DNA of 38,548 nucleotides from an uncultured Anaerotruncus sp. (GCA_944385965.1 CALWZG010000005.1:1-38548), one strand, 5' to 3'; shown: positions 26,975 to 35,069, numbered from the stretch's first letter. Translations and numbers: made by a program. Notes: a model not told the origin generated them from the sequence alone.

Positions 26975-27721
26975 ATGGTTACTCTGAAGACCTCAAAGGA
27001 GCTGGCGAAGATGCGCAAGGCTGGCTCCGTCACCGCCCAGGCCCTTCGGGCAGGAGGTGAAGCGGTCAAACCGGGGGTTACCACCGGGGAGATCAACCGC
27101 ATCATCCATCAGTTTATTCTTTCCAAAGGCGCGAAACCCTCTTTTCTGGGGTATGGTGGTTTTCCAGCCAGCGCCTGCATCTCGGTCAATGACGAGATTA
27201 TCCATGGAATCCCAGGCAAACGGGTCCTGCAGGAAGGGGACATCGTGAGCATCGACGTGGGGGCTATCGTGGATGGCTACCAGGGAGACAGCGCATGGAC
27301 CTTTGTGGCGGGACAGCCCAGCCAGGCAGCCCAAGCCTTGATGGACGCCACCGAGCAGAGCTTGATGGAGGCAATCAAGGTGATGCTTCCCGGAAACCGC
27401 CTGGGGGACATCGGCCACGCAGTCCAAAGCTATGTGGAAGCCAGAGGCTTCGGCGTAGTGCGGGAATATGTGGGCCACGGAATTGGCAGAGAGATGCATG
27501 AGGAGCCTGAGGTACCCAATTATGGGCGGGCCGGTCATGGCGTCCGTCTGGTGCCGGGAATGGTGCTGGCGGTAGAGCCTATGATTACCGAGAAGTCCCC
27601 AGCCTGCAAGGTGCTGGCGGACGACTGGACGGTGGTCACCGTGGACCACGGGCTGGCGGCTCATTTTGAGCATACCATCGCCATCACCGACAATGGGCCG
27701 GTCATTTTGACCCTGCCCTGA
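26975..27721 (+). CDS. map: Methionine aminopeptidase, type I
   Basis: Map (248 aa) removes the initiator methionine. Metal ligands are visible: Asp in VSIDVGAIVDGYQGD (two), His in YVGHGIGREMHEEP, Glu in AVEPMI and Glu in FEHTIAI. No N-terminal zinc finger. It begins 3 bases after the adk stop. Confidence 0.97.
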   Translation: MVTLKTSKELAKMRKAGSVTAQALRAGGEAVKPGVTTGEINRIIHQFILSKGAKPSFLGYGGFPASACISVNDEIIHGIPGKRVLQEGDIVSIDVGAIVDGYQGDSAWTFVAGQPSQAAQALMDATEQSLMEAIKVMLPGNRLGDIGHAVQSYVEARGFGVVREYVGHGIGREMHEEPEVPNYGRAGHGVRLVPGMVLAVEPMITEKSPACKVLADDWTVVTVDHGLAAHFEHTIAITDNGPVILTLP

Positions 27722-27734
27722 CAGGAGGCGCTGG

Positions 27735-27998
27735 ATGCTGGTACAAAAGGGCAGCGTGGTCCGGTCACTGGCCGGCCACGACAAAGGAACGCTTTATCTG
27801 GTGCTGGAAACGGAACAGGGAAAGCTTCTGCTGTGTGACGGCAGGCGCAGACCCCTGGACCGGCCGAAAAGCAAAAGTGAAAAGCATGTTCGGAAAACCA
27901 ACATCATACTGGAATTGGCCGGTATGGATACCAATAAGAAAGTACGCCGGGCGTTAGCCGCCCTGGATACGCAAGAGGGAGGAAATCAGCTTGTCTAA
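27735..27998 (+). CDS. KOW-domain RNA-binding protein, ribosome-associated candidate
   Basis: An 87-aa basic protein. [22 protein letters not shown] is a KOW motif like those of L14e/L24-type proteins. The second half ([15 protein letters not shown]) is strongly positive. A similar small gene is often found between map and infA in clostridia. It probably binds rRNA or a ribosome assembly intermediate; the exact role is not known to me. The last 8 bases overlap the infA start (TTGTCTAA). Confidence 0.85.
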   Translation: MLVQKGSVVRSLAGHDKGTLYLVLETEQGKLLLCDGRRRPLDRPKSKSEKHVRKTNIILELAGMDTNKKVRRALAALDTQEGGNQLV

Positions 27999-28209
27999 AG
28001 AAGATGTCATCGAAATCGAGGGCACCGTCATAGAGAGTTTGCCTAACGCTCAGTTCCGCGTGGAGCTGCCCAACGGGCATCAGCTTTTGGCACATATATC
28101 AGGTAAGCTGCGGATGAACTTCATCCGTATCCTGCCAGGAGATAAGGTCACTTTGGAGATGTCTCCTTATGACCTGACCAAGGGGCGCATCACTTGGCGC
28201 TCCAAGTAA
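27991..28209 (+). CDS. infA: Translation initiation factor IF-1
   Basis: IF-1 (72 aa) is an S1/OB-fold protein that occupies the 30S A site. [31 protein letters not shown] and GRITWRSK are typical. The start is a TTG with GAGGGAGG upstream and overlaps the KOW gene by 8 bases. A rare start codon for IF-1 could keep its dose low. Confidence 0.96.
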   Translation: MSKEDVIEIEGTVIESLPNAQFRVELPNGHQLLAHISGKLRMNFIRILPGDKVTLEMSPYDLTKGRITWRSK

Positions 28210-28246
28210 GCTCAAGAACAAGGGAACCAAAGGAGGTAATTTCAAC

Positions 28247-28360
28247 ATGAAAGTAAGACCTTCCGTTAAGCCCATCTGTGAAAAGTGCAAAATCATCAAG
28301 CGCAAAGGCCGCATCATGGTCATTTGCCAAAATCCTAAGCACAAACAGCGTCAGGGCTAA
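28247..28360 (+). CDS. rpmJ: 50S ribosomal protein L36
   Basis: L36 (37 aa) is the zinc (C+) form: Cys11, Cys14, Cys27 and His32 in [27 protein letters not shown] lies before the ATG. Confidence 0.97.
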   Translation: MKVRPSVKPICEKCKIIKRKGRIMVICQNPKHKQRQG

Positions 28361-28395
28361 GTGTGAAAACCGAATAATGGAGGTGCAAGAGAAGT

Positions 28396-28764
28396 ATGGC
28401 TCGTATTGCTGGCGTTGACCTGCCGAGAGAGAAGCGGGTCGAAATCGGCCTGACCTATATCTACGGAATCGGCCGCAAAACCGCGCAGCAGATCCTGGAG
28501 TCCACCGGCGTCAATCCTGACACCCGTGTGAAGGATCTGAGTGAGGACGATGTGGCCAAACTGCGTGAGTATATTGACCACAATGTACAGGTAGAAGGTG
28601 ACCTGCGCCGTGAGGTGGCTTTGAACATCAAGCGGCTGGTAGAGGTTGGCTGCTATCGCGGCATCCGTCACCGCAGAGGCCTGCCTGTCCGCGGACAGCG
28701 CACCAAGACCAACGCGCGTACCAGAAAAGGCCCCAAGAAGACTATCGCCAACAAGAAGAAATAA
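28396..28764 (+). CDS. rpsM: 30S ribosomal protein S13
   Basis: S13 (122 aa) contacts the P-site tRNA and bridges to the 50[27 protein letters not shown] and the tail [20 protein letters not shown] are diagnostic. Confidence 0.98.
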   Translation: MARIAGVDLPREKRVEIGLTYIYGIGRKTAQQILESTGVNPDTRVKDLSEDDVAKLREYIDHNVQVEGDLRREVALNIKRLVEVGCYRGIRHRRGLPVRGQRTKTNARTRKGPKKTIANKKK

Positions 28765-28783
28765 TTAGGGAGGGATATAGACG

Positions 28784-29188
28784 ATGGCAAAGGCTACCAT
28801 TAAAAAGACGACCGCCACTCGCAGACGCCGTGAGCGCAAAAACATTGAGCGCGGCGCCGCTCATATCCAGTCCACTTTCAACAACACGATCGTTACCATT
28901 ACTGATACACAAGGCAATGCCCTTTCCTGGGCTTCCGCTGGTGGACTGGGCTTCAGAGGCTCCCGCAAGAGCACTCCCTTCGCCGCTCAGACCGCTGCTG
29001 AAACCGCAGCAAAAGCTGCTATGGAGCATGGCCTGAAAACGGTCGAGGTTTTTGTAAAAGGACCTGGAGCCGGCCGTGAGGCTGCCATCCGCGCTTTGCA
29101 GGCGGCTGGCCTGGAGGTCAACATGATTAAAGACGTGACCCCCATCCCCCACAACGGATGCCGTCCGCCCAAGCGCAGACGTGTATAA
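28784..29188 (+). CDS. rpsK: 30S ribosomal protein S11
   Basis: S11 (134 aa) lies on the 30S platform. [29 protein letters not shown] and the tail [16 protein letters not shown] are diagnostic. The N-terminus is longer and more basic than the core ([14 protein letters not shown]). Confidence 0.98.
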   Translation: MAKATIKKTTATRRRRERKNIERGAAHIQSTFNNTIVTITDTQGNALSWASAGGLGFRGSRKSTPFAAQTAAETAAKAAMEHGLKTVEVFVKGPGAGREAAIRALQAAGLEVNMIKDVTPIPHNGCRPPKRRRV

Positions 29189-29204
29189 GCATCCACCAAT
29201 GCAC

Positions 29205-29230
29205 GCGCGCCAGAGAGGTTCGCGGCGCGC
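29205..29230 (+). other. GC-rich hairpin between rpsK and rpsD
   Basis: GCGCGCC (29205-29211) pairs with GGCGCGC (29224-29230) around a 12-base loop, 12 bases before AGGAGGTG of rpsD. There is no T-run. It may be a processing site or a target for S4, which controls its own synthesis in other bacteria. Confidence 0.5.
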
Positions 29231-29255
29231 TTAAATCATTCAGGAGGTGCAATCA

Positions 29256-29873
29256 ATGGCAAGATATACCGGTGCTGTATGCAGACTTTGCCGCAGAGAG
29301 AACAAGAAGCTGTTCCTCAAAGGCGAGAGATGCTACACCGACAAATGCGCCGTCTCCCGCAGGGCTTCTGTCCCCGGTCAGCACGGCAAAGCCCGCAGAA
29401 AGATTTCCGAGTACGGTGTCCAGCTGCGCGCCAAACAGCAGGCCAGACGTTACTATGGTATCCTGGAAGGACAGTTTGCCAAGTACTTCGAGATGGCTGA
29501 GAAAAAAGCCGGCGTGACCGGTGAGAACCTGCTCCGTATCTGCGAGAGCAGACTGGATAACGTGATTTACCGCCTGGGCTTTGCCGCTTCCCGTAAAGAG
29601 GCTCGCCAGCTGGTCCGTCACAACCACTTTACCGTCAATGGCAAAAAGGCCAACATCCCCTCCATCTTGCTGAAGGCTGGCGACGTAATCGCAGTAGCTT
29701 CCAAGAGCGAGAAGATCAAGGCTGTTGTGGAAGCCATGTCCGCCCGTCCGGTTCCCAAGTGGCTGGAGTGCGACAAAGCCAATATGACCGCTAAGGTTGT
29801 CGATCTGCCCAACAGAGAGGACATTGACCTGGATGTTGAGGAGCACCTGATCGTCGAGTTGTACAGCAAATAA
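29256..29873 (+). CDS. rpsD: 30S ribosomal protein S4
   Basis: S4 (205 aa) starts 30S assembly and controls accuracy. The N-terminus has a four-Cys zinc motif (Cys9, 12, 26, 31). The S4 RNA-binding domain is [37 protein letters not shown]. The ATG at 29256 is preferred since homology begins MARYTG and AGGAGGTG lies 6 bases before. Confidence 0.97.
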   Translation: MARYTGAVCRLCRRENKKLFLKGERCYTDKCAVSRRASVPGQHGKARRKISEYGVQLRAKQQARRYYGILEGQFAKYFEMAEKKAGVTGENLLRICESRLDNVIYRLGFAASRKEARQLVRHNHFTVNGKKANIPSILLKAGDVIAVASKSEKIKAVVEAMSARPVPKWLECDKANMTAKVVDLPNREDIDLDVEEHLIVELYSK

Positions 29874-29985
29874 GCATGGGTAAGCGTTCCCATAAGGGGC
29901 CGCGGCCCATGGCGGATCAGGTTCAGGTTTTACAGGGAAACGAGAATGACAGGGCGGCCATGCCGCCGGAGAAGGAGGGTCCATT

Positions 29986-30942
29986 ATGGTCAAGATCATA
30001 GAGCCCAAGATTGAAACGGTCGAGCTCAAATCTGACGGTACCTACGGCAAATTTGTAGCGGAACCGCTAGACAGAGGCTTTGGGACAACGCTGGGGAACT
30101 CCCTGCGCAGAGTCCTGCTGTCCTCACTTCCTGGTGTTGCGGTCATCTCGGTGAAGATTGACGGCGTGCAGCACGAATTCTCGACAATCCCGGGTGTAAA
30201 GGAAGATGTAACAGAAATTATCCTCAACATCAAGGGCCTCACCGCGAAGTTGTACTGCGATGAGCCTAAGACGGTGAGAATTGATGCCCAAGGCGAGTGC
30301 GAGGTTACCGCGGGCAGCATTGAGTGCGATTCTGAGGTGGAGATTCTCGACCCCAGCATGCATATCGCCACCCTGGATACCGGGGCAAAGCTGTCAATGG
30401 AAATCACCTTGCGCAAGGGACAGGGCTACGTGTCCGCCGACCGCAATAAGCACACAGAGCTGGAAAAAGCTCCTGTTGGCACCATCGCGGTGGACAGCAT
30501 TTATACACCGGTGTTAAAGGTCAACTACACCGTAGAGAATACCCGCGTGGAGCAGATAACAGACTACGATAAACTGACTCTGGAAGTCTGGACAGACGGA
30601 ACCATCTCCGCTAAGGAGGCGGTGAGTCTGGCTGCCAAGATCCTCAATAGACAACTCAATCACTTCGTGGATCTGTCCGATGAGGTGAGTGCGACTGAGA
30701 TCATGGATAAGAAAGAGGATACCGGCAAGGATAAACTCCTTGAGATGACCATTGAAGAGCTTGACTTGTCTGTCCGCGCCTTCAACTGCCTGAAACGGGC
30801 CGGCGTCAATACCGTTGCGGACCTCATCGACAAATCTCCTGATGAGATGATGAAGGTGCGCAACCTGGGCAAAAAGTCGCTGGAAGAGGTTATCTGGAAG
30901 TTGCAGTCTCTGGGTTTTGACCTTTCTAAGGATGAAGAATAA
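29986..30942 (+). CDS. rpoA: RNA polymerase alpha subunit
   Basis: Alpha (318 aa) dimerises to seed RNA polymerase assembly. The N-terminal domain shows [45 protein letters not shown] and [11 protein letters not shown]. The C-terminal DNA-binding domain has [22 protein letters not shown] and [21 protein letters not shown] lies before the ATG. The preceding 112-base spacer is GC-rich, with a perfect palindrome at 29897-29908 and a 6-base-stem hairpin at 29953-29967. Confidence 0.98.
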   Translation: MVKIIEPKIETVELKSDGTYGKFVAEPLDRGFGTTLGNSLRRVLLSSLPGVAVISVKIDGVQHEFSTIPGVKEDVTEIILNIKGLTAKLYCDEPKTVRIDAQGECEVTAGSIECDSEVEILDPSMHIATLDTGAKLSMEITLRKGQGYVSADRNKHTELEKAPVGTIAVDSIYTPVLKVNYTVENTRVEQITDYDKLTLEVWTDGTISAKEAVSLAAKILNRQLNHFVDLSDEVSATEIMDKKEDTGKDKLLEMTIEELDLSVRAFNCLKRAGVNTVADLIDKSPDEMMKVRNLGKKSLEEVIWKLQSLGFDLSKDEE

Positions 30943-30999
30943 TTTCATGGGGCGTTTAGGCGCCTAACTTTAAAGCACAAGGGTAAGGAGTGAAATTCG

Positions 31000-31341
31000 A
31001 TGCCAGGAACCAGAAAACTCGGCAGAACTTCCAGCCACAGAATGGCAATGCTTCGGGCGATGGTTACTTTCCTGCTGGAGAACGGCAAGATTGAGACCAC
31101 TGTCACCAGAGCGAAAGAAGTTCGCGCTATGACCGAGAAGATGATTACAACGGCTAAAACCAACGACCTCCACTCCAAGCGTCAAGTATTCGCTTTCGTA
31201 ACGAAAGAGGATGTGGCGAAGAAGCTGTTTGACGAAATCGCTCCCAAGTATCAGGATACTAAGGGCGGCTACACCAGAATCGTCAAAATCGGCCCTCGCC
31301 GCGGTGACGCAGCAGAGATGGCGATTATCGAGTTGGTCTAA
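31000..31341 (+). CDS. rplQ: 50S ribosomal protein L17
   Basis: L17 (113 aa) lies near the tunnel exit. [22 protein letters not shown] and [24 protein letters not shown] are typical. Last gene of the cluster; a terminator follows 18 bases after the stop. Confidence 0.98.
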   Translation: MPGTRKLGRTSSHRMAMLRAMVTFLLENGKIETTVTRAKEVRAMTEKMITTAKTNDLHSKRQVFAFVTKEDVAKKLFDEIAPKYQDTKGGYTRIVKIGPRRGDAAEMAIIELV

Positions 31342-31359
31342 TCGTTCAATCATAAGGAT

Positions 31360-31388
31360 AAAGGGCGTGCCAAAAGGCACGCCCTTTT
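31360..31388. terminator. Shared terminator of rplQ and the ABC-F gene
   Basis: Twelve-base arms (31360-31371 and 31376-31387) around AAAA form a perfect stem with TTTT after it on the plus strand and TTTA on the minus strand. It separates convergent genes, only 7 bases from the end of the ABC-F gene, so it can serve both. Confidence 0.88.
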
Positions 31389-31394
31389 CGTGTT

Positions 31395-32894
31395 TTACGG
31401 CAGGATGGAGGGCTGCTGAAAAGCTTCCGCCGCCCGCCGCATCTGCTCCATTAGGCTTTCCAGCTCCCCGCTGGGGGCCTGCTGCGCCTGCTGATGGGCC
31501 TCCCAGGCATCCAGACCCCCTTCAAAGACGGTGAGCCTCTGGTCCTCTATCACAGCCAGCCGGGTGGCTAATCTCTTGGTCAGCCAGCGGTCATGGGTCA
31601 CCATCAGAAGGGTGCCTTCCCAGCATTGGAGCAGCTGTTCCATAGCGGCCACCGTCTCCAAGTCCATATGATTGGTGGGCTCATCCAGAATCAACAGGTT
31701 GCAGTCAGAAGCCAGCAGCTTGGCGAAAGCTGCCTTGGCCCGTTCTCCGCCGGACAGGGAGGAGATGGACTGCCCTATCTGAGCTGTCAGCCCCAGGTTG
31801 GCTAGGATACACCGCAGTTGGGATTCCGGCAGGGGAGAGTCTTCTTTCAGGGTGTCCAGAAGCCTGGAAGAGAAGGGCAGCCCCTCCTGTCCCTGGGAAA
31901 AATATCCGATGCGGGCCTCCTGAGGAAAAGTCCCCCGCTCCATAAACGCCTTCAACAGGGTGGTTTTTCCGCAGCCATTCTTCCCCATCAAAACGGTACG
32001 GCTGCCCACAGGCAGGGTCAGGGATGCCTCCTTCAGAAGAATGCGTTCCCCAAAGCCCAAGGTCAAGGCTTGCAGCCGCGCGGCGTATTTCCCTCTGAGG
32101 GGATGGGCGCTTCCCAAGGACATTTTGATGGTATGGGGTTGGCTGGGGCGCTCCTTCACCTCCAGAAGCTCCGCCTTTTTCAGCAGGGTAGCGGCCCGGC
32201 GGGCTACCGTCCCCTGGGGGATGGTGCGGGTGCCTTTATGGAGGCGGGCCTCGCTGTTGCCCATCCGCTTTGGGGCTTTTCGCATGGAATGGGCCTGTTG
32301 GCTCAAACGCTGGGCTTCCTGTTCCAAACGGCTTCGCTGGGCCTGATATTGGGTGTATTCAAACCAGGCAAAGTCCCGTTCCCGTTGGCGCTGCTTTTCC
32401 CATTGGCTGTAATTTCCCGGGAAAACCCGCATCTGTCCTTCCTCCAAAGCCCAGATGGTGGAGCAGACAGCGTCCAAAAGCCCCCGGTCGTGAGAAACTA
32501 AAATCACAGCACCGGAATAGGCTTCCAAGGTCTGATAAACCCACTGGATACCCTCTACATCCAGGTTGTTGGTAGGCTCATCCGCCAGAAGCAGGGGGGC
32601 GTTTTGGGCCAGTACCTCTTTTAAGGCGGCCTTTGCCCGCTCCCCGCCGCTGAGGGTTTCCTTCGGGGAAGGGGGAACCGCCTGCTTCAAATAGCCCACA
32701 GAGGCTTCACGGCGGAGCGTACCATGTTCCAGGGGAATCGCCCCTGCCAAAAGGTTCAGCAGGGTGGTTTTTCCGGCCCCGTTTGGCCCTACCAGCCCGA
32801 TGCGGTCCCCTGGAAAAACTTCCAGTCGGGGAATCTGAAACAAAGTCCGCTCCCCTAACTCCACAAGTAAATCTGTTCCTTGCAAAATCCACAT
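31395..32894 (-). CDS. ABC-F ribosome-protection ATPase (antibiotic-resistance type)
   Basis: A 499-aa protein with two ATPase domains and no membrane segments. Domain 1: Walker A GPNGAGKTT (36-44), signature LSGGE (81-85), Walker B LLLADEP (101-107), switch SHDR (134-137). Domain 2: Walker A GKNGCGKTT (304-312), LSGGERAK, LLILDEPTNHMD. A charged helical linker of about 90 residues (165-255) separates them, as in Vga/Lsa/Msr/VmlR-type proteins that enter the ribosomal E site and dislodge lincosamides, streptogramin A, pleuromutilins or macrolides. The subfamily cannot be assigned by eye. The ATG at 32894 was chosen because homology begins at MWILQGTDL; GGAGGG lies just upstream. The leader strongly supports a drug-induced resistance role. 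Confidence 0.88.
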   Translation of the reverse strand: MWILQGTDLLVELGERTLFQIPRLEVFPGDRIGLVGPNGAGKTTLLNLLAGAIPLEHGTLRREASVGYLKQAVPPSPKETLSGGERAKAALKEVLAQNAPLLLADEPTNNLDVEGIQWVYQTLEAYSGAVILVSHDRGLLDAVCSTIWALEEGQMRVFPGNYSQWEKQRQRERDFAWFEYTQYQAQRSRLEQEAQRLSQQAHSMRKAPKRMGNSEARLHKGTRTIPQGTVARRAATLLKKAELLEVKERPSQPHTIKMSLGSAHPLRGKYAARLQALTLGFGERILLKEASLTLPVGSRTVLMGKNGCGKTTLLKAFMERGTFPQEARIGYFSQGQEGLPFSSRLLDTLKEDSPLPESQLRCILANLGLTAQIGQSISSLSGGERAKAAFAKLLASDCNLLILDEPTNHMDLETVAAMEQLLQCWEGTLLMVTHDRWLTKRLATRLAVIEDQRLTVFEGGLDAWEAHQQAQQAPSGELESLMEQMRRAAEAFQQPSILP

Positions 32895-32926
32895 AAAAAA
32901 TCCCTCCAGATGTCCGTCTGGAGGGA
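32895..32926 (-). terminator. Leader terminator that also buries the ABC-F ribosome binding site
   Basis: On the minus strand TCCCTCCAGA (32926-32917) pairs perfectly with TCTGGAGGGA (32910-32901), and TTTTTT follows and ends right at the ATG (32894). The second arm contains GGAGGG, the ribosome binding site. The hairpin can therefore stop transcription or hide the start. Confidence 0.88.
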
Positions 32927-32936
32927 GACACGCAGG

Positions 32937-32968
32937 AAAAGCCCTCTGCCATCTTGTTGGCCAGAGGG
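32937..32968 (-). terminator. Upstream attenuator hairpin in the ABC-F leader
   Basis: CCCTCTGgCC pairs with GGCAGAGGG (one bulged G, eight-base loop), followed by GCTTTTCC. The T-run is short, so this is a weaker terminator or a pause hairpin. Confidence 0.6.
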
Positions 32969-32974
32969 TTTTTA

Positions 32975-33075
32975 CACAAGGCGATGCTGCCACCAGGCGG
33001 ACCTAAATAAAAGTACAAAGATGTACTTTGGTAATATCCGCTTTTGTGTTGGTGGTTTATTTGCGCATCTTGTGT
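32975..33075 (-). promoter_or_regulatory. Attenuation leader RNA of the ABC-F gene
   Basis: The leader folds into one long imperfect hairpin. TTACACAAG pairs with CTTGTGTAA, ATGC with GCAT, CCACCA with TGGTGG, GCGGA with TCCGC, and AAAGTAC with GTACTTT at the tip. The leader peptide start lies in the outer 5' arm. GTCCGCCTGG (33002-32993) can instead pair, with one mismatch, with the first arm of the terminator and loop region (CCAGACGGAC, 32921-32912). That would free the ABC-F ribosome binding site. Confidence 0.7.
33057..33068 (-). CDS. Three-codon leader peptide (Met-Arg-Lys)
   Basis: ATG CGC AAA TAA, with GAGG 12 bases upstream, about 32 bases after the predicted transcription start. 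Drug-stalled ribosomes here would open the outer arm of the leader hairpin. Very short upstream frames are known in front of ABC-F genes in Firmicutes. Support is positional; translation cannot be seen from sequence. Confidence 0.6.
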   Translation of the reverse strand: MRK

Positions 33076-33106
33076 AACTACCTCGTGCTTTCTTAGAATT
33101 GGCAGT

Positions 33107-33135
33107 AGTGTATCATAAAGCGTGTGGAATGTCAA
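33107..33135 (-). promoter_or_regulatory. Promoter of the ABC-F gene
   Basis: Minus strand: TTGACA (33135-33130), exactly 17 bases, then TACACT (33112-33107) preceded by TGA, an extended -10. Very strong match, fitting a gene transcribed constantly and held back by attenuation. Confidence 0.85.
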
Positions 33136-33191
33136 GGGAAAGGGAATCAATCCTCTTTTAAATTTACTAAAAGTTATAAACTTTATAAAAT

Positions 33192-34805
33192 CTACTCTTT
33201 TGTGGCATGGAGGAAGCTGATGGAGGAGGAGAAGGGGGAAAACTCCACACCGGAAACCCCCGGCGCCATCCCATAGTAGGAGGTTTCAAAAAACAGGGGG
33301 ATGACTACCGCTTCCTCCAAAAGAAGCCGTTCCGCTTCCAGATAGGGGTCAGGAGAGGAAGCATCCCCACCACCTTCCCGGAGCAGCTGGTCAAAAGAGG
33401 GGTTCTGGTATCCGGTGAAGTTCAGGGAGGAGCCGCTGGAAAAATAGGAGAGGATGGAATCGGGGGAGATAGAGGAGGCGGACAAGGGAAGCAGGGCCGC
33501 CTGATACTCCCCGGAGGAGACCCGTTCCCAAAGCTCCTCCTCAGTCAACCGCACCAGCCCGGTGGGCAAGGCTAGGTATTTCTGCCAGCCCTGCTGCACC
33601 ATCCCCGCCAGCAGGGCGAAGGAGGACTGGTCACAAATCAGCAGCTCGGTAAGGGGAACCTTGCTCAATCCCAAACGGGACAGGCTGTCAGCGTAGTTCT
33701 GCCGGGCCTCCTGGGGAGAAAAGACGAGAGGATTTTCCCAGGAGGAAAGCTCCCGAAAAGAGGTTCCGTTCAGATAGACTGCGGGAGGAATCAGCAGGGA
33801 GGTGGTTTGCAGATGCTCCGGCAGATGGCCGGTGAACAGGCTCCTATCCACCGTTTGAGCCAGACTCTGGCGAATTTGAGTATCCTCCAGGCCGGGAATT
33901 GTTTGGTTCAGGGCCAGGACCCAAACCGTGTCTGGGGCGAAGGTGGATACCGTTCCTCCCATGGCTTCCACCTGACCTTTAACACTGTACTCAATGGGAC
34001 AGGCGTCGGTTTCCCCTGCCAGGAAGCGTGCAACCGGGTCAAACTCTGGGTCGTTGGCGGAACCAAGGATGAAGTTTACCCCTAAAGGCAAAGCCGGTTC
34101 CCCTGCATAGTTGGGGCTTCGCCGGATGGCGATGACCGTGTTATCCCAGAGGGACAGGCGAAAAGGTCCATTGGTTCGCAGGTAGCGGACGCTGAACCCA
34201 TACTGTCCCTTTGTGTCCAGAAAGAAAGCCTGCTGACAAGGCATGGCGGCGGTAGAAGCCAGCAGATTGGGCAGGCGGGAATCGGGGTGTTCCAGGGTAA
34301 TTTCCAGGGTGTAGTCATCTAACGCCCGAACCCCTAAGGCTTCCTGTCCAGCCTGGCCGGCCAAAATCTGAGAGGCCCCTTGAATGATGGAAAAGTCACT
34401 GGCGAAGGGACTGAAAGCGGTGGGGTCGAAGAGCCGTTTCAGGGCGAACTCAAAATCGTGGGCGGTGACCGGGTCATTTTGGGCCCAGGAGGCATTTTCG
34501 GAGGGGGAAGCGGAACCGGTCCACACAGAATCCTGGCGAATTTGAAAGGTATACACCAACCCATCCGGGGAAACCTCCACAGATTCCGCCAGACAGGGCT
34601 CTACCTCCCCATTGGGAAGCTGACGGTACAGCCCCTGGAAAAGATGGCGAATGAGCATCTGGGCTTGGCTGCCGGTGGCGAATTGGGGGTCCAGGGCGGA
34701 GATGGAATCGGTCAGGTCATAGCGCAGAATAGGGTCCTGTCCCCCGCAGGATACCAGAAAAAAACAGAAAAAAAGTGCCGCCAGCAATCGAAGCAAGGGT
34801 TTCAT
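33192..34805 (-). CDS. Oligopeptide-type solute-binding lipoprotein (family 5), orphan
   Basis: A 537-aa extracellular lipoprotein. The signal peptide ends with the lipobox LVSC (Cys20). LDPQFATGSQAQMLIRHLFQGLYRQLPNGEVEPCLAESVEVSPDG is the characteristic start of OppA/DppA-like binding proteins. Further family features are VTAHDFEFALKRL, YTLEITLEHP, TNGPFRLSLW, IRQSLAQTVDR and EAERLLLEEAVVIPLFF. Ligand is unknown. No permease or ATPase genes lie beside it in the window, so it may use a distant transporter or act as a sensor or pheromone receptor. Two ATGs are adjacent; the second (34805) has better spacing to AAAGGAGG. Confidence 0.9.
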   Translation of the reverse strand: MKPLLRLLAALFFCFFLVSCGGQDPILRYDLTDSISALDPQFATGSQAQMLIRHLFQGLYRQLPNGEVEPCLAESVEVSPDGLVYTFQIRQDSVWTGSASPSENASWAQNDPVTAHDFEFALKRLFDPTAFSPFASDFSIIQGASQILAGQAGQEALGVRALDDYTLEITLEHPDSRLPNLLASTAAMPCQQAFFLDTKGQYGFSVRYLRTNGPFRLSLWDNTVIAIRRSPNYAGEPALPLGVNFILGSANDPEFDPVARFLAGETDACPIEYSVKGQVEAMGGTVSTFAPDTVWVLALNQTIPGLEDTQIRQSLAQTVDRSLFTGHLPEHLQTTSLLIPPAVYLNGTSFRELSSWENPLVFSPQEARQNYADSLSRLGLSKVPLTELLICDQSSFALLAGMVQQGWQKYLALPTGLVRLTEEELWERVSSGEYQAALLPLSASSISPDSILSYFSSGSSLNFTGYQNPSFDQLLREGGGDASSPDPYLEAERLLLEEAVVIPLFFETSYYGMAPGVSGVEFSPFSSSISFLHATKE

Positions 34806-34838
34806 CATAAGCCTCCTTTTCCAAAAGTTCTGCCTTCC

Positions 34839-34867
34839 AGTGTAGCAGAATCGGGACAGATTTGCAA
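34839..34867 (-). promoter_or_regulatory. Promoter of the binding-protein gene
   Basis: Minus strand: TTGCAA (34867-34862), 17 bases, TACACT (34844-34839) with an upstream TGC, an extended -10. It lies about 34 bases before the start codon. Confidence 0.65.
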
Positions 34868-34959
34868 CTTCAAAGGGGTTTTTGGAAATTTATGTAGAAA
34901 TAAAAAATGCCCGTCCAGATTCTATCGGAAAAAGCGCTTTATTTTTGTTCAAACCACCA

Positions 34960-34988
34960 TTGACAATAACAAGTGAATCTACTAGAAT
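34960..34988 (+). promoter_or_regulatory. Promoter of the nrd operon
   Basis: TTGACA (34960-34965), 17 bases, then TAGAAT (34983-34988), five of six. Transcription would start near 34995, 75 bases before nrdD. Confidence 0.8.
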
Positions 34989-35007
34989 AGAAATTGCGCT
35001 GAAAATG

Positions 35008-35023
35008 ACACTAGATTTAGTGA
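35008..35023 (+). promoter_or_regulatory. Candidate NrdR box
   Basis: ACACTAGATTTAGTGA matches 13 of 16 positions of the NrdR consensus acaCwAtATaTwGtGt as I recall it, and is nearly palindromic. It lies just downstream of the predicted transcription start. A half-like copy, ACTAGAATAG, covers the -10 box about three helical turns upstream (centre near 34986). NrdR represses ribonucleotide reductase genes in most bacteria. Confidence 0.6.
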
Positions 35024-35069
35024 ATTCTAATTTTGATAAATACAAATTGTTGTGTTTTTGGAGGAGCCT

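Noticed and set aside
29876..30001. A 41-codon frame between rpsD and rpoA, overlapping the rpoA start
   Set aside because: It has no ribosome binding site, begins only two bases after the rpsD stop, has no recognisable sequence, and its length is easily reached by chance in GC-rich DNA.
33160..33191. AT-rich inverted repeat after the binding-protein gene (AAAGTT-ATA-AACTTT) as a terminator
   Set aside because: The stem is only six weak pairs with no clear T-run, so termination is not supported.
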